Position numbers and translations under genes: made by a program. 64,000 bases of DNA from Achromobacter sp. HZ34 (GTDB lineage Bacteria > Pseudomonadota > Gammaproteobacteria > Burkholderiales > Burkholderiaceae_B): positions 186,001 to 250,000 of the forward strand of contig NZ_NJIX01000003.1 of the NCBI RefSeq assembly GCF_002209485.1. The letters are read 5' to 3'. Under the pieces are notes generated by a model, which saw only the letters and a program-made list of their open reading frames with translations, did no database searches and was not told where the DNA came from. Of this stretch, positions 21,547 to 30,802 are shown piece after piece. Position 1 is the stretch's first letter. Each line of letters begins with the position of its first letter.

Positions 21547-23970
21547 ATGTCCCGCTTCTCCCCCCGCGCCCGGGCCTGGACCGCACGACTGGCCGTATGC
21601 GCCAGCATCGTGGCATGCACCGGCTGGACGGCCACTGTCCACGCCCAGGCGCCCGTCCTGCCTGCCCCTGGCGACCAGGGCGATAGCGCCAGGAACTACG
21701 ACATCCCGGCCGGCTCCCTGCGCGACGCATTGCTGCGGTTCTCGGCGGACGCCGGCGTCTACCTGGTCGGCGCCAGCGAACAGGCACAAGGCAAGATCAG
21801 TCCGGGATTGCAGGGCAGATACACCACCAGCGCGGGTTTCGCCGCCTTGTTGGCGGGCACCGGGCTGCAGGCCTGGCGCCAAGCCGATGGCAGCTACGGA
21901 CTGCGGCCCGCGCCCGCCGGCACAGGCGCGGTGACCACCCTGGACCCCGTCCGCGTCAGCGCCGGCCAGGATGCCGCGCTGCCGCCTGCCTATGCGGGCG
22001 GGCAGATCGCCACCGGCGGCCGGCTGGGCATGCTCGGCATCAAGGACGTGATGGACACGCCCTTCAATGCCGTCACCTATACCGCCACCCTGATCCGCGA
22101 CCAGCAAGCCAAGTCGGTGTCGGACGTCCTGGCGAACAACCCTTCGGTGCGCATCTTCTATCCCGATAACGATGGGTCGACCGACTTCTTCATCCGCGGC
22201 AACAAGGTCTCGCAGCTGGATATCGCCTACGACGGCCTGTATGGCATCGGCACGCCCGGCATCGAATCGATCGAGCGCATCGATGTGCTGATAGGCGCCA
22301 ACGCCTTGCTCAATGGCCTGGGGCCCATCGGCGGCGTGGGCGGCATGATCAACCAGGTGCCCAAGAAGGCCCTGGAAACGCCGCTGAACCGGGTGTCATT
22401 CGGCTATGTGTCCACCGGCCAGTTCGGCACCACCATCGACCTCAGCCGCCGCTTCGGTCCGGACGACCATTTCGGCATACGCCTGACCGGCGCGTATCGC
22501 GATGGCGACACCGCGGGCGATCATCAGTCGCAGAAAGTGGGCACCGCCACCCTGGCGCTGGACTGGCGCGGCGAAAACGTGCGCCTGTCCACCAACTTCG
22601 GCTATCGGGAAAACGACACCCAATCACCGGCGCGTACCACTTACCTGCTGTCCAACACCTTCCACATTCCAGCGCCGCCCAAGGACCCGCGCGAGAACTG
22701 GCAGAACGACTGGTCCTACGACAATACCAAGACGAAATTCGCCACGGCGCGCGGCGAGATCGACATCGCGCCGGACGTTACCGCCTACGCCGCGGTGGGC
22801 GGCTCGCGCATGACGGAAGAAGAGCTGTTCGCCAACACCTTCCTGCTGGACGGCCAGGGCAATATCGCCCAGCGCACGGTGTATTGGCCCCTGTACCGCG
22901 ACAGCGTGTCCGCCGAGGCTGGCGTGCGCGGCACCCTGCACACGGGCAGCGTGAAGCATGATTGGTCGGTCGCGGCGTCCGGGATGCATGTCAGCAACGG
23001 CATTGCCCAGAACGTCCTGTCGACGACCTATTCCAATATCTACGATCCGGCCTTCATTCCCAAGCCCAGCATTGCCGGCATGGCCGACGCCGGCGGTGTG
23101 CCCAAGACGGGGGAAACCTCGCTGTCCGGCGTGGCGATGGCCGATACGCTGTCCTTCCTCGACGACAAGGTACAGCTGACCCTGGGTGCGCGGCAGCAGA
23201 ACGTGGACGCCAAATCCTTCTCCGAGACCACCGGCGATCGGCTCACGCATTACGACAAGAGCGCCGTCACCTACGCGGCGGGGTTGAATGTGCGGCCGAC
23301 GCGGAACCTGTCGCTGTACACGAACTACATCGAAGGCCTGCAACAGGGCGGCACGGTGCCGGCCGGCTACAACAACAGCGGCGCGGTATTGCGGCCCTTC
23401 GTCTCGAAGCAATACGAGGTGGGCGCGAAGTACGACTTTGGTGGCCTGTTGGCGACGTTGAGCGCCTACCAGATCAGCACGCCGAACGCCCAGCCGAATG
23501 GCCTGGACTACACCTCGGACGGCAAGCAAAGGACCAAGGGCCTGGAGCTGAATCTCTATGGCGAAGTCACGCGCGACATCCGCGTGCTGGGCGGCGTGGC
23601 CCTGATCGACGCGCGGCAGGTCAAGACCACCAACGGCGCCAATGACGGCAACAAGGTGAGTGGTGCGTCGGACGTACAGGTCAACCTGGGCGCGGAATGG
23701 GATCCGGGCATCCTGCCGGGCCTGACCGTCAGCGGCAGGGGCATCTACACCGGTCCGCAATACGTCGACGGGGGTAACCAGCAGTCCATACCCAGCTGGA
23801 TCCGCTACGACGCCGGCTTGCGCTACCAGACCGTGATCGCGGGCCGCCAGACCGCCTTTCGCTTCAACGTCGAGAACATCGCCAACAAAAGTTATTGGAT
23901 AGGCGGCCAGGGCTATCTCATGCAGGGCCGGCCGCGTACCTACATGCTGTCGGTCAGCGTGGATCTGTAG
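21547..23970 (+). CDS. TonB-dependent siderophore receptor with N-terminal signalling domain
   Basis: An 807-residue outer-membrane receptor (FpvA/FecA-like). The order is signal peptide (residues 1-34, ending VHAQA), STN signalling domain (about 45-115, YDIPAGSLRDALLRFSADAG), a TonB-box-like segment (TLDPVRVSA), the plug domain (about 140-260, with VLANNPSVRIFYPDNDGSTDFFIRG and IERIDVLIGAN), and a 22-strand barrel ending in the C-terminal aromatic-rich PRTYMLSVSVDL. It imports a ferric siderophore. The STN domain couples ligand binding to FecR. The end overlaps the end of the convergent LysR gene by 17 bases. Likely transcribed both from the sigma operon and from its own ECF promoter in the 230-base gap upstream. 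Confidence 0.95.
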   Translation: MSRFSPRARAWTARLAVCASIVACTGWTATVHAQAPVLPAPGDQGDSARNYDIPAGSLRDALLRFSADAGVYLVGASEQAQGKISPGLQGRYTTSAGFAALLAGTGLQAWRQADGSYGLRPAPAGTGAVTTLDPVRVSAGQDAALPPAYAGGQIATGGRLGMLGIKDVMDTPFNAVTYTATLIRDQQAKSVSDVLANNPSVRIFYPDNDGSTDFFIRGNKVSQLDIAYDGLYGIGTPGIESIERIDVLIGANALLNGLGPIGGVGGMINQVPKKALETPLNRVSFGYVSTGQFGTTIDLSRRFGPDDHFGIRLTGAYRDGDTAGDHQSQKVGTATLALDWRGENVRLSTNFGYRENDTQSPARTTYLLSNTFHIPAPPKDPRENWQNDWSYDNTKTKFATARGEIDIAPDVTAYAAVGGSRMTEEELFANTFLLDGQGNIAQRTVYWPLYRDSVSAEAGVRGTLHTGSVKHDWSVAASGMHVSNGIAQNVLSTTYSNIYDPAFIPKPSIAGMADAGGVPKTGETSLSGVAMADTLSFLDDKVQLTLGARQQNVDAKSFSETTGDRLTHYDKSAVTYAAGLNVRPTRNLSLYTNYIEGLQQGGTVPAGYNNSGAVLRPFVSKQYEVGAKYDFGGLLATLSAYQISTPNAQPNGLDYTSDGKQRTKGLELNLYGEVTRDIRVLGGVALIDARQVKTTNGANDGNKVSGASDVQVNLGAEWDPGILPGLTVSGRGIYTGPQYVDGGNQQSIPSWIRYDAGLRYQTVIAGRQTAFRFNVENIANKSYWIGGQGYLMQGRPRTYMLSVSVDL

Positions 23971-24874
23971 CGCTGCCGGCCAGGCTTGCGCGCGCGCTCT
24001 CGCGCGTCAGTTCGATGGCAAATCCCAGGGCGCTGGACGGCGCCTTGGGACGATAGGCGATAGCCAGGTTGGCGACGGGCGGCTGGCCCTTGAGCGGCAG
24101 ATAGCGGACGCCTTCTGCTTGCAGCTGGCTCATGGTGGCCGGGATGACGGACACCCCCATGCCTGCCGCCACGAAGGTCACGACGGACGTCATCTGAGGC
24201 ACTTCTATGCCTTCGGCCGGCGTGAACCCGGCCGCCTCGCAAGCCTGCACGACGGCGTTGTACAGGCCGATGCCCACTTTGCGGGGATAAAAGATGAACA
24301 TCTCGTCGGCCAGCTCGCGCAGGTCGATCGCCTTGCGGCGCGCCAGCTCGTGCGTGGCGGGCACCACCGCCAGCATGGGCTCGGACAGCAAGGTTTCCAC
24401 CCGCACGCCGGGCGGTTCCGCGGTGGGTCCGCGCACGAAGGCAAGATCGACCGACCCCTTGTGTACGCGCTGCATGAGCTCCAGCGTCGAGTTCTCCACC
24501 AGGGAGACATCCACGCCCGGATAACGGGCCCGAAAGGTGCGGATCAAGCGGGGCACGAAGGGATGGATACTGGCTGACACCGTGAACCCGATGGACAAGG
24601 CGCCCAGCTCGCCACTGGCGATACGCCGCGCGGATTCCCGGGCGCGCTCCGCCCCTTCCAGGACCAGCCTGGCTTCGACCAGGAAGGCCTGCCCGGCCTC
24701 GGTTAAGGCCACGCCACGGCGGTCGCGCACAAACAGTTGCGCACCGATCTCCCGCTCCAGTTGCCGAATCTGCTGGCTCAGCGGCGGCTGCCCTATGCCC
24801 AGCCGCTCCGCCGCCCGCGTGAAATGCAGTTCAGTCGCCACGGCGACGAAATATTTGAGGTGACGCAGTTCCAT
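23954..24874 (-). CDS. LysR-type transcriptional regulator
   Basis: 306 residues: helix-turn-helix at residues 1-60 (MELRHLKYFVAVATELHFTR, RLGIGQPPLSQQIRQLE) and an effector-binding domain at about 90-300 (LSIGFTVSASIHPFVPRLI, MFIFYPRKVGIGLYN). It is divergent from the alpha/beta-hydrolase operon at 24988 and probably regulates it. The 113-base gap contains two CCATAT repeats near 24871 and 24900 that could belong to its site. Confidence 0.93.
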   Translation of the reverse strand: MELRHLKYFVAVATELHFTRAAERLGIGQPPLSQQIRQLEREIGAQLFVRDRRGVALTEAGQAFLVEARLVLEGAERARESARRIASGELGALSIGFTVSASIHPFVPRLIRTFRARYPGVDVSLVENSTLELMQRVHKGSVDLAFVRGPTAEPPGVRVETLLSEPMLAVVPATHELARRKAIDLRELADEMFIFYPRKVGIGLYNAVVQACEAAGFTPAEGIEVPQMTSVVTFVAAGMGVSVIPATMSQLQAEGVRYLPLKGQPPVANLAIAYRPKAPSSALGFAIELTRESARASLAGSATDPR

Positions 24875-24987
24875 ATCGAAAACGTCTTACAGGGTTTTTT
24901 CCATATATTGGACAGATTCTACCCGCCCACCTACGATCTCGCCTGAATCAGACCCATACGAATAACGACTACACGAGACGCCTCGCC

Positions 24988-25824
24988 ATGCCCATCCTGA
25001 AGCGTGACAACGGACCCAGCCTGCACTACACGGTCACCGATTTCACCGATCCCTGGACCGATGCCCCGTACCTGTTCCTGCAGCATGGCTACGGCCGCCG
25101 TGGGCAATTCTGGTACCAGTGGGTGCCGCTGCTGAGCCGCCATTTCAAGATCGTCTGCCCTGACATGCGCGGCATGGGACAGTCGTCGCCGGACTTCGAC
25201 CTGAAGACGGGCTACACGCTGGAAACGCTCAGCGACGACGTGATCGCCATCGCCGATGACCTGGGTGCCGACACGTTCCACTACTGCGGGGAATCCATCG
25301 GCGGCCTGACGGGCCTGGCCGTGGCCGGGCGCTATCCCGACCGCGTGCGCACCCTGATCAACGTTTCCGGCCCGGTCTTCATCTCCGAAGGCGCCCGCAA
25401 GGGTTACGCCCTGGGCGAAGCGTCGTGGGCCGAAGCCATCCGCGTGCTGGGACCGCGCACCTGGCTGGACCGCACCAACGCCAGCACCCGCTTCCCGCCC
25501 GATTTCTCGCCCGGTTTCCTCGGCTGGTACACCGACACGTGCGAAAAGTCCGGCACCGAGGTACTGGCCTGCCTGGCGCAATTCGCCCTGGATGCGGACG
25601 CGCGCCCCTACCTGCCCAAGATCACCGCACCCGTGCTGTGCCTGTATCCGCAGAAAGGCGCCATCGCCAACGACGAACAGCAGAATGCCTTGAAGACCCT
25701 GGTGCGCGACCTGGACCTGCGCCAGGTCGGTACCACCTTCCACATGATCCAGCACATCGTGCCGGAGGAATGCGTGGCCCTGGTGCTGGCGCATATCGAG
25801 CGGCACAGCCCGGCGCAGGCCTGA
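24988..25824 (+). CDS. Alpha/beta-fold hydrolase
   Basis: 278 residues of the alpha/beta-hydrolase fold. The oxyanion-loop motif LFLQHGYGRRGQFW is near residue 25, the nucleophile elbow GESIGG near residue 100, and the catalytic histidine in HMIQHIVPEEC near the C-terminus. Such proteins hydrolyse ester, lactone or C-C bonds (3-oxoadipate enol-lactonase-like). As the first gene of an operon with a Bug protein, a hydroxypyruvate isomerase-like enzyme and a LigI-like amidohydrolase, it likely acts in the catabolism of an organic acid or lactone. Confidence 0.85.
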   Translation: MPILKRDNGPSLHYTVTDFTDPWTDAPYLFLQHGYGRRGQFWYQWVPLLSRHFKIVCPDMRGMGQSSPDFDLKTGYTLETLSDDVIAIADDLGADTFHYCGESIGGLTGLAVAGRYPDRVRTLINVSGPVFISEGARKGYALGEASWAEAIRVLGPRTWLDRTNASTRFPPDFSPGFLGWYTDTCEKSGTEVLACLAQFALDADARPYLPKITAPVLCLYPQKGAIANDEQQNALKTLVRDLDLRQVGTTFHMIQHIVPEECVALVLAHIERHSPAQA

Positions 25825-25966
25825 GTACGATCCGCCGCACGATCCGCAGCACGATCCTCAGCCCGGCCTTACGTGCACGGGCGGCATCCTTGACCGGATG
25901 GGTGCGATTCGGCACCCATCCGAATGACATCTACAAAAACATTCAATACCCGCGGGAGACACAACA

Positions 25967-26926
25967 ATGCGTACCTTCAAACTGGCCGTCGGCGCGACGG
26001 CACTGGCGCTCGCCTGCGCCACGCCGGCACTGGCGGCGAACACCCCCATCACCATGTACGTGCCATTCTCGGCCGGCGGCTCCACCGACATCCTGGCGCG
26101 CGTGATCGCCAAGGATATGGGCGAGGCACTGGACACCTCCGTGGTGGTCGAGAACAAGCCCGGCGCGGAAGGCTTCATCGCGGCCCGCCAGTTGAAGGTG
26201 GCCAAGCCCGACGGCAATACGGTGATGCTGGTGACCACCAGCGTCTATGCCATCAACCAGGCCATCTTCGAAAAGACGCCCTATGACTCGGGCAAGGACT
26301 TCGCGACGGTCAGCGTCATGGCGTCTTCGCCCAATGTGTTCCTGGCACCGGCCAATTCCAAGTACAACTCCATCAAGGATCTGATCGACGCGGCCCGTGC
26401 CAAGCCCGAGGGCGTGTTCTATGGCACCGGCGCCACGATGCACCTGCTCAACTCCAAGTGGCTGGAGGCCCTGTCCGGCACCAAGATGGCCGGCGTGAAC
26501 TACAAGGGCAGCGCGGCGGTCTATCCCGACCTGATCTCCGGCCGGGTCGACTTCATGGTCGACCAGCCGCTGTCCTCGATGTCCTTCATCCAGAGCAAGC
26601 AGCTCAAGGTGCTGGCCGTCACCTCCGAAAAGCGCTGGCCGCAGATGCCCGACGTGCCCACCATGGCCGAACAGGGCTATCCCAGCTTCTCCACCACCTC
26701 GTGGTGGGCGCTGATCGCGCCGGCGGGTACGCCTGCCGAGACGCTGCAAAAGCTGCACGATGCCGTCAGCAAGGGCTTGTCCAAGCAGGATACGCAGGAG
26801 AAGATCAAGCAGATCGGCGCGGACATCGACAATATGTCCCTGGCGCAATCGCAAGCCTTCACGGCCAGCGAACTGCGCAAGTGGAAAGGCATTGCGGACT
26901 CCGCCCACGTCAAGCTGAGCAACTAG
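25967..26926 (+). CDS. Bug/TctC-family substrate-binding protein
   Basis: 319 residues with a Sec signal peptide (residues 1-24, ending ATPALA). GGGAGA lies 8 bases before the ATG. Family motifs: PFSAGGSTDILARVIAKDM, VENKPGAEGF, the ligand loop GTGATMHLLNSKWLE, and MPDVPTMAEQGYPSF. It captures a small carboxylate or related ligand in the periplasm. No tctA/tctB permease is nearby, so the partner must be encoded elsewhere. Co-directional with the flanking catabolic genes, with 142 bases before it and 16 after. Confidence 0.93.
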   Translation: MRTFKLAVGATALALACATPALAANTPITMYVPFSAGGSTDILARVIAKDMGEALDTSVVVENKPGAEGFIAARQLKVAKPDGNTVMLVTTSVYAINQAIFEKTPYDSGKDFATVSVMASSPNVFLAPANSKYNSIKDLIDAARAKPEGVFYGTGATMHLLNSKWLEALSGTKMAGVNYKGSAAVYPDLISGRVDFMVDQPLSSMSFIQSKQLKVLAVTSEKRWPQMPDVPTMAEQGYPSFSTTSWWALIAPAGTPAETLQKLHDAVSKGLSKQDTQEKIKQIGADIDNMSLAQSQAFTASELRKWKGIADSAHVKLSN

Positions 26927-26942
26927 GATACGGAACGAGCCG

Positions 26943-27734
26943 GTGCTGAAGTTATCCGCCAATATCTCGCTGCTCTTTGGCGAACTGCCGTTCCTCGCAC
27001 GATACGAAGCCGCGGCCCGCGCGGGCTTCGCGGCCGTCGAAGCCATGTATCCCTATGACCAGCGCGTCGAGGACATGGCGCGTGAATTGCGCGCCCATGG
27101 CCTGACGCAGTCGGTGATCAACCTGCCGCCGGGCAATGCCACGGCGGCTGAGAAAGGCCTGGCCGCGCTGCCGGGGCGGGAACGGGATTTCGAGGCGTCC
27201 CTGGAACTGGGGCTGGAATACGCCCAGGGATTGGGGTGCGAGCGGGTGCACCTGCTTACCGGCAACCTGCCCGATTCGATGACCTTGCAGGACGTGCGCG
27301 GCTTGCTCGTACGCAACATCGAACGGGCCGTCAGGTTCTTCGAGCCACATGGCATCATCGTGCTGCTCGAACCCCTGAGCCTGCAGATGCTGCCGCGCTA
27401 TTCCCTGCCCCGCGTGGAAGACGCCATCGCCTTGATCGAGGACATCGGGTCGCCGTCCCTGCGCCTGCAACTGGACCTGTATCACACGCAGATGGAACAA
27501 GGGAACCTGGCGGCATTGATCGAGCGCTACGCGGCGCATATCGATTACATTCAGATCGCCGGCGTGCCGGGACGGCATGAGCCCACCGTAGGCGAGATCA
27601 ACTACGCCTATCTGCTGGATCTGCTGGCGCGGCGCGGTTTCCAGGGCTGGGTGGGCTGTGAATATGTGCCCCAGGGCGACACGCTGGACGGGTTGCGGTG
27701 GGCGCGTGAGTGGGGCCTGTTGCCGCAACGGTGA
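26943..27734 (+). CDS. Hydroxypyruvate isomerase-like TIM-barrel protein
   Basis: 263 residues, GTG start 16 bases after the Bug gene. It belongs to the xylose-isomerase-like TIM barrels of the Hyi/OtnI group: SANISLLFGELPFLARYEAA at the N-terminus, acidic metal ligands in LLEPLS and LQLDLYHTQ, and GCEYVPQGDT near the end. Hyi interconverts hydroxypyruvate and tartronate semialdehyde; OtnI isomerises 2-oxo-tetronates. The choice between them is open. Confidence 0.85.
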   Translation: MLKLSANISLLFGELPFLARYEAAARAGFAAVEAMYPYDQRVEDMARELRAHGLTQSVINLPPGNATAAEKGLAALPGRERDFEASLELGLEYAQGLGCERVHLLTGNLPDSMTLQDVRGLLVRNIERAVRFFEPHGIIVLLEPLSLQMLPRYSLPRVEDAIALIEDIGSPSLRLQLDLYHTQMEQGNLAALIERYAAHIDYIQIAGVPGRHEPTVGEINYAYLLDLLARRGFQGWVGCEYVPQGDTLDGLRWAREWGLLPQR

Positions 27735-27756
27735 TGCGTCTTGTGGTCCCCAGTCT

Positions 27757-27804
27757 GTTGATTGACCTGTTGATTTGGCCCGTTGATTCTGGCCCGTTGA
27801 TTCG
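27757..27804 (+). repeat. Four short GTTGATT direct repeats
   Basis: GTTGATT occurs four times at 12-14-base steps in the short gap between the isomerase and amidohydrolase genes. It may be a slipped-strand expansion or a binding array. No function is claimed. Confidence 0.5.
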
Positions 27805-27831
27805 GCTTGTTCCGCTGCCAGGAGTGCGAAG

Positions 27832-28743
27832 ATGACCTACATTGCCACTGAAGCGGCGCCCTTGTGCCTGGTACCGGGCGACAGCTTCACGCGTGCTTCG
27901 TTTCGCGTGCCGGCGCTGGCTTGCGATGCGCACGCGCATGTTGTATCGGCCGACTCGCAGGCTTATCCAGTGGTGGCGAATCGCAGCTATACGCCGGTGC
28001 CCACGCCGGAGAGCGATTATCTGGCGATGCTCGATGCCACGGGCATGGCGCGGGGCGTGCTGGTCCAGATCAGCGTCTACGGGACCGACAACCGCTACAT
28101 GGTCGAAGTATTGCGCCGCCATCCCGCGCGGCTGCGTGGCGTCGCCGTGGTGGCGCCCGACGTCTCCGAGCAAGAACTCACGGCATTGCACGATGCCGGC
28201 GTGCGGGGCTTGCGTCTGAACGTATTATTCGGCGGCGGTGTCGGCTTCGACGCCATGGAGACGCTGGCGGCGAAGATCGAGCAGATGGGTTGGCATCTGC
28301 AGCTTCTGGTCGACGCCAGGCAGTTCGTGGACCTGATGCCGCGCTTGACGAAGTTGACGCTGCCGGTGGTGGTGGACCATATGGGTCATATGCCCGTGGA
28401 ATTGGGCACGGAGCACGCTGCTTTCAAGGCGATGAAGCACCTGATGGTGAACCACGGCTGGTGGGCCAAGCTGTCGGGGGCTTATCGGGTGAGCAGCCAT
28501 GACGCGCACGGCCAGGGCAAAGAGGATCACGGCGTCCATGGCGCCAGGGTCACCGAATGGGCCCAGGCGCTGGTCGACGCCGCGCCCGACCGCCTCGTGT
28601 ACGGCAGCGACTGGCCGCACGTGGCGACCAGGCCCATGCCGGATGCGGGGGTCCTGCGCAACCTGCTGGCTACGTGGATCCCCGACGAGGGCGCGCGGCA
28701 CAAGGTGCTGGTGGACAATCCGGCGCGGCTCTACGGCTTCTAG
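27832..28743 (+). CDS. Amidohydrolase-2 family hydrolase (LigI-like)
   Basis: 303 residues. The DAHAHV motif near residue 30, GVAVVAPDV and GVRGLRLNVLF strands, VVVDHMGHMP, and YGSDWPHVATRPMP near the C-terminus define the amidohydrolase-2 barrel of the 2-pyrone-4,6-dicarboxylate hydrolase group. AGGAG precedes the ATG by 7 bases. It probably hydrolyses a lactone or decarboxylates/hydrolyses a small organic acid as the last step encoded by this operon. Confidence 0.87.
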   Translation: MTYIATEAAPLCLVPGDSFTRASFRVPALACDAHAHVVSADSQAYPVVANRSYTPVPTPESDYLAMLDATGMARGVLVQISVYGTDNRYMVEVLRRHPARLRGVAVVAPDVSEQELTALHDAGVRGLRLNVLFGGGVGFDAMETLAAKIEQMGWHLQLLVDARQFVDLMPRLTKLTLPVVVDHMGHMPVELGTEHAAFKAMKHLMVNHGWWAKLSGAYRVSSHDAHGQGKEDHGVHGARVTEWAQALVDAAPDRLVYGSDWPHVATRPMPDAGVLRNLLATWIPDEGARHKVLVDNPARLYGF

Positions 28744-28847
28744 CGGCAGCACGTCTTACCCTGTCCCCCGCCTGTGGCACGCGGCCGGTGCTCCTGGCTG
28801 CCGCAACGGCCAGGAGGGTAAGGCCGTGCGCGTCAGGAGCCGGGGCA

Positions 28848-29606
28848 TTATCCGGCTGGGTTCATGGCGTCGAAGAGGTTGTCGTAGTTGCCATCGCGTT
28901 CGGCCCAGCGGCGTGCCAGGTCCCGGTGCAGCAGGATTTCACCGCGCGGGGTGTCGCCTGCCTTGAGCAGGCGAAACACTTCCGCGACGTAATCGTCCAG
29001 CGGCATCGCGCGGGGGTCGTCGAGCTGGTCGGCGCCAGTGAGCCCGGTCCGGACGTAGGGCGGAGAGAGTTCCAGCACCTCCACCGGGACGTGCCGCAGT
29101 TGATGGCGCAGCGACTGCAGCCACGAGTGCAGGAAGGCCTTGCTGGCGCAGTAGGTGGGGAAGTCCGCGCGCGGCACGAACGCCAGGGCCGAGCTTGTCG
29201 CCAGGAAAGCGGCGTCGGTCTTGCCCTTGATCAACGGCAGTAGCGCCGCTGCCGTGCGCAGCACACCGAGGATATTGGTCTGCACGATGGCTTCGGCAGC
29301 CTCCGTGTTCCAACTATCGGCGCGCATGTCTTCCGTGCGCGAGATGCCGGCATTGGCAATGAGCACATTGAGTTCGGGGAAGTCTTCGCGCAGTTGGGTG
29401 GCGAAGTGCGGCGTGGCGGAGGCATCGTCCAGGTCGAACCGCAGTGCGGTCAGGCCAGGCCGGGCGGCGCTGATCTGATCGAGCAAGGCCTGGCGGCGTC
29501 CGGTCACGATGACGCGATTACCGCGATCGTGAAAGGCTTCGGCCAGCGCGCGGCCGATACCGCTGGTGCCGCCGGTGATGAGTATGGTGTTTCCGGTGAG
29601 TTTCAT
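28848..29606 (-). CDS. Short-chain dehydrogenase/reductase (DltE-like)
   Basis: 252 residues. Rossmann motif TGGTSGIG near residue 12, NADP-type arginine in VTGRR, NAG motif in LIANAGISR, and catalytic YxxxK in YCASKAF. The start at 29606 gives the usual short N-terminus before strand 1; an in-frame ATG 30 bases upstream is less likely. It transcribes towards the amidohydrolase gene. The substrate is unknown. Confidence 0.88.
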   Translation of the reverse strand: MKLTGNTILITGGTSGIGRALAEAFHDRGNRVIVTGRRQALLDQISAARPGLTALRFDLDDASATPHFATQLREDFPELNVLIANAGISRTEDMRADSWNTEAAEAIVQTNILGVLRTAAALLPLIKGKTDAAFLATSSALAFVPRADFPTYCASKAFLHSWLQSLRHQLRHVPVEVLELSPPYVRTGLTGADQLDDPRAMPLDDYVAEVFRLLKAGDTPRGEILLHRDLARRWAERDGNYDNLFDAMNPAG

Positions 29607-29856
29607 AGGGTTGGCTCGGTTGGCTTGAATGGCCACGAAACCGATATGCGCATGTTCCAGGCAGGCATGAGCCCGGCACGGGAGAATATGCGGTCATCGA
29701 ACGGCGTCGTGAAACATCGGGAACTACCCTGCTGGGTTCCTCCCGAATTGGACGCGTTGGATGACGGTAACGCCTACGGCAGCTTGTAGATAAGCCGCGG
29801 GTGAAAGTCTAGCCGCGAAGCTGGAATGTGGTCAATGGGGGATTTTTTGAGAACGA

Positions 29857-30579
29857 TCAAGGTCCAGCCGGCAAGCTCAAGGCGGCCAGGATACGGCTTT
29901 CGTAAGCTGGCCAATCTCCAGCGGAATTCTCGATGGCGAGCTTGGCCAGCGGCAACTGGTCAAAAAGATCGTCGGTTGCGCCCCGGTAATCGCGGTACAA
30001 CGCGATTAGTCCATGCAGGCCTTGGTACCCTCTTCGGATGCAATACGGTCCTTTGAGCTTCCAGTTCACTTGATATTCGATCCACTCGGCGCCGCGTTCC
30101 GTACAGACTGTTCGAACCGCTTTTTCGATATCTTCCTGCCAAAGGTAAATCACGAGCGGATCCAGCGGTGCCATGATCGCGGCCAACGCTTTCACATAAT
30201 CGGAAAGCAGCGCGGAGCCTGCTTCCATCAGAAGCAGGTGGGTCAGGTCACCATGGAACAGCTGCCCGTCCAGGATCGGAATGGCGGAACCGTTCCTGGT
30301 CGCCTCGACAAAGGCGGCCCATCGGGCCAGTGCGCGGGTGGCAAGGTGCTGCGGCGTGGCGTCTTTCCAAGGCTCGAACCAGTTCTCAAGCTCGTCGGTC
30401 GCGCGTACGGGATGAGGGTCGGTCCTTTCGTGTATAGGCAACGCCACGAACCCGCAAGCTTCCAGGCGCTTGGCAACGAAGCGCATCGTCGTGGATTTCC
30501 CCGAACCCATGATGCCCTCGACGATGACCAAGCTGTGTGCGGGATGCGCTGGAATGAAAGGATGAGATACGGTCGCCAT
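29857..30579 (-). CDS. P-loop nucleoside/nucleotide kinase-like protein
   Basis: 240 residues from the ATG at 30579, or 270 from 30669; neither has a good ribosome site. VIVEGIMGSGKSTTM near residue 18 is a Walker A loop in a thymidylate-kinase-like P-loop context, and HERTDPHPV may be the DR/H-type base-binding motif. ILDGQLFHGDLTHLLL resembles the Walker B/LID-proximal segment of such kinases. The substrate is unknown. It is an isolated gene. Confidence 0.7.
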   Translation of the reverse strand: MATVSHPFIPAHPAHSLVIVEGIMGSGKSTTMRFVAKRLEACGFVALPIHERTDPHPVRATDELENWFEPWKDATPQHLATRALARWAAFVEATRNGSAIPILDGQLFHGDLTHLLLMEAGSALLSDYVKALAAIMAPLDPLVIYLWQEDIEKAVRTVCTERGAEWIEYQVNWKLKGPYCIRRGYQGLHGLIALYRDYRGATDDLFDQLPLAKLAIENSAGDWPAYESRILAALSLPAGP

Positions 30580-30802
30580 TTTTTCTGAGGGCTTTATCGA
30601 CGGTCCCGGTCCATGTTCACGGACCGTCGCATGCTCGGGGTGCGCAATCTTCGACGAAATCGACGCCATTGTCGAACGTCTATTTTTTGCTCACCCTGCC
30701 CGACCACCTCGGAACCGATCCGCCCTGTCCAGCACTCAGACGATAGCCGTCGCGTGCCGTAGGCGATGTTCGTTGCTGCTTCCAACACGCAGGAGAGTGG
30801 AG

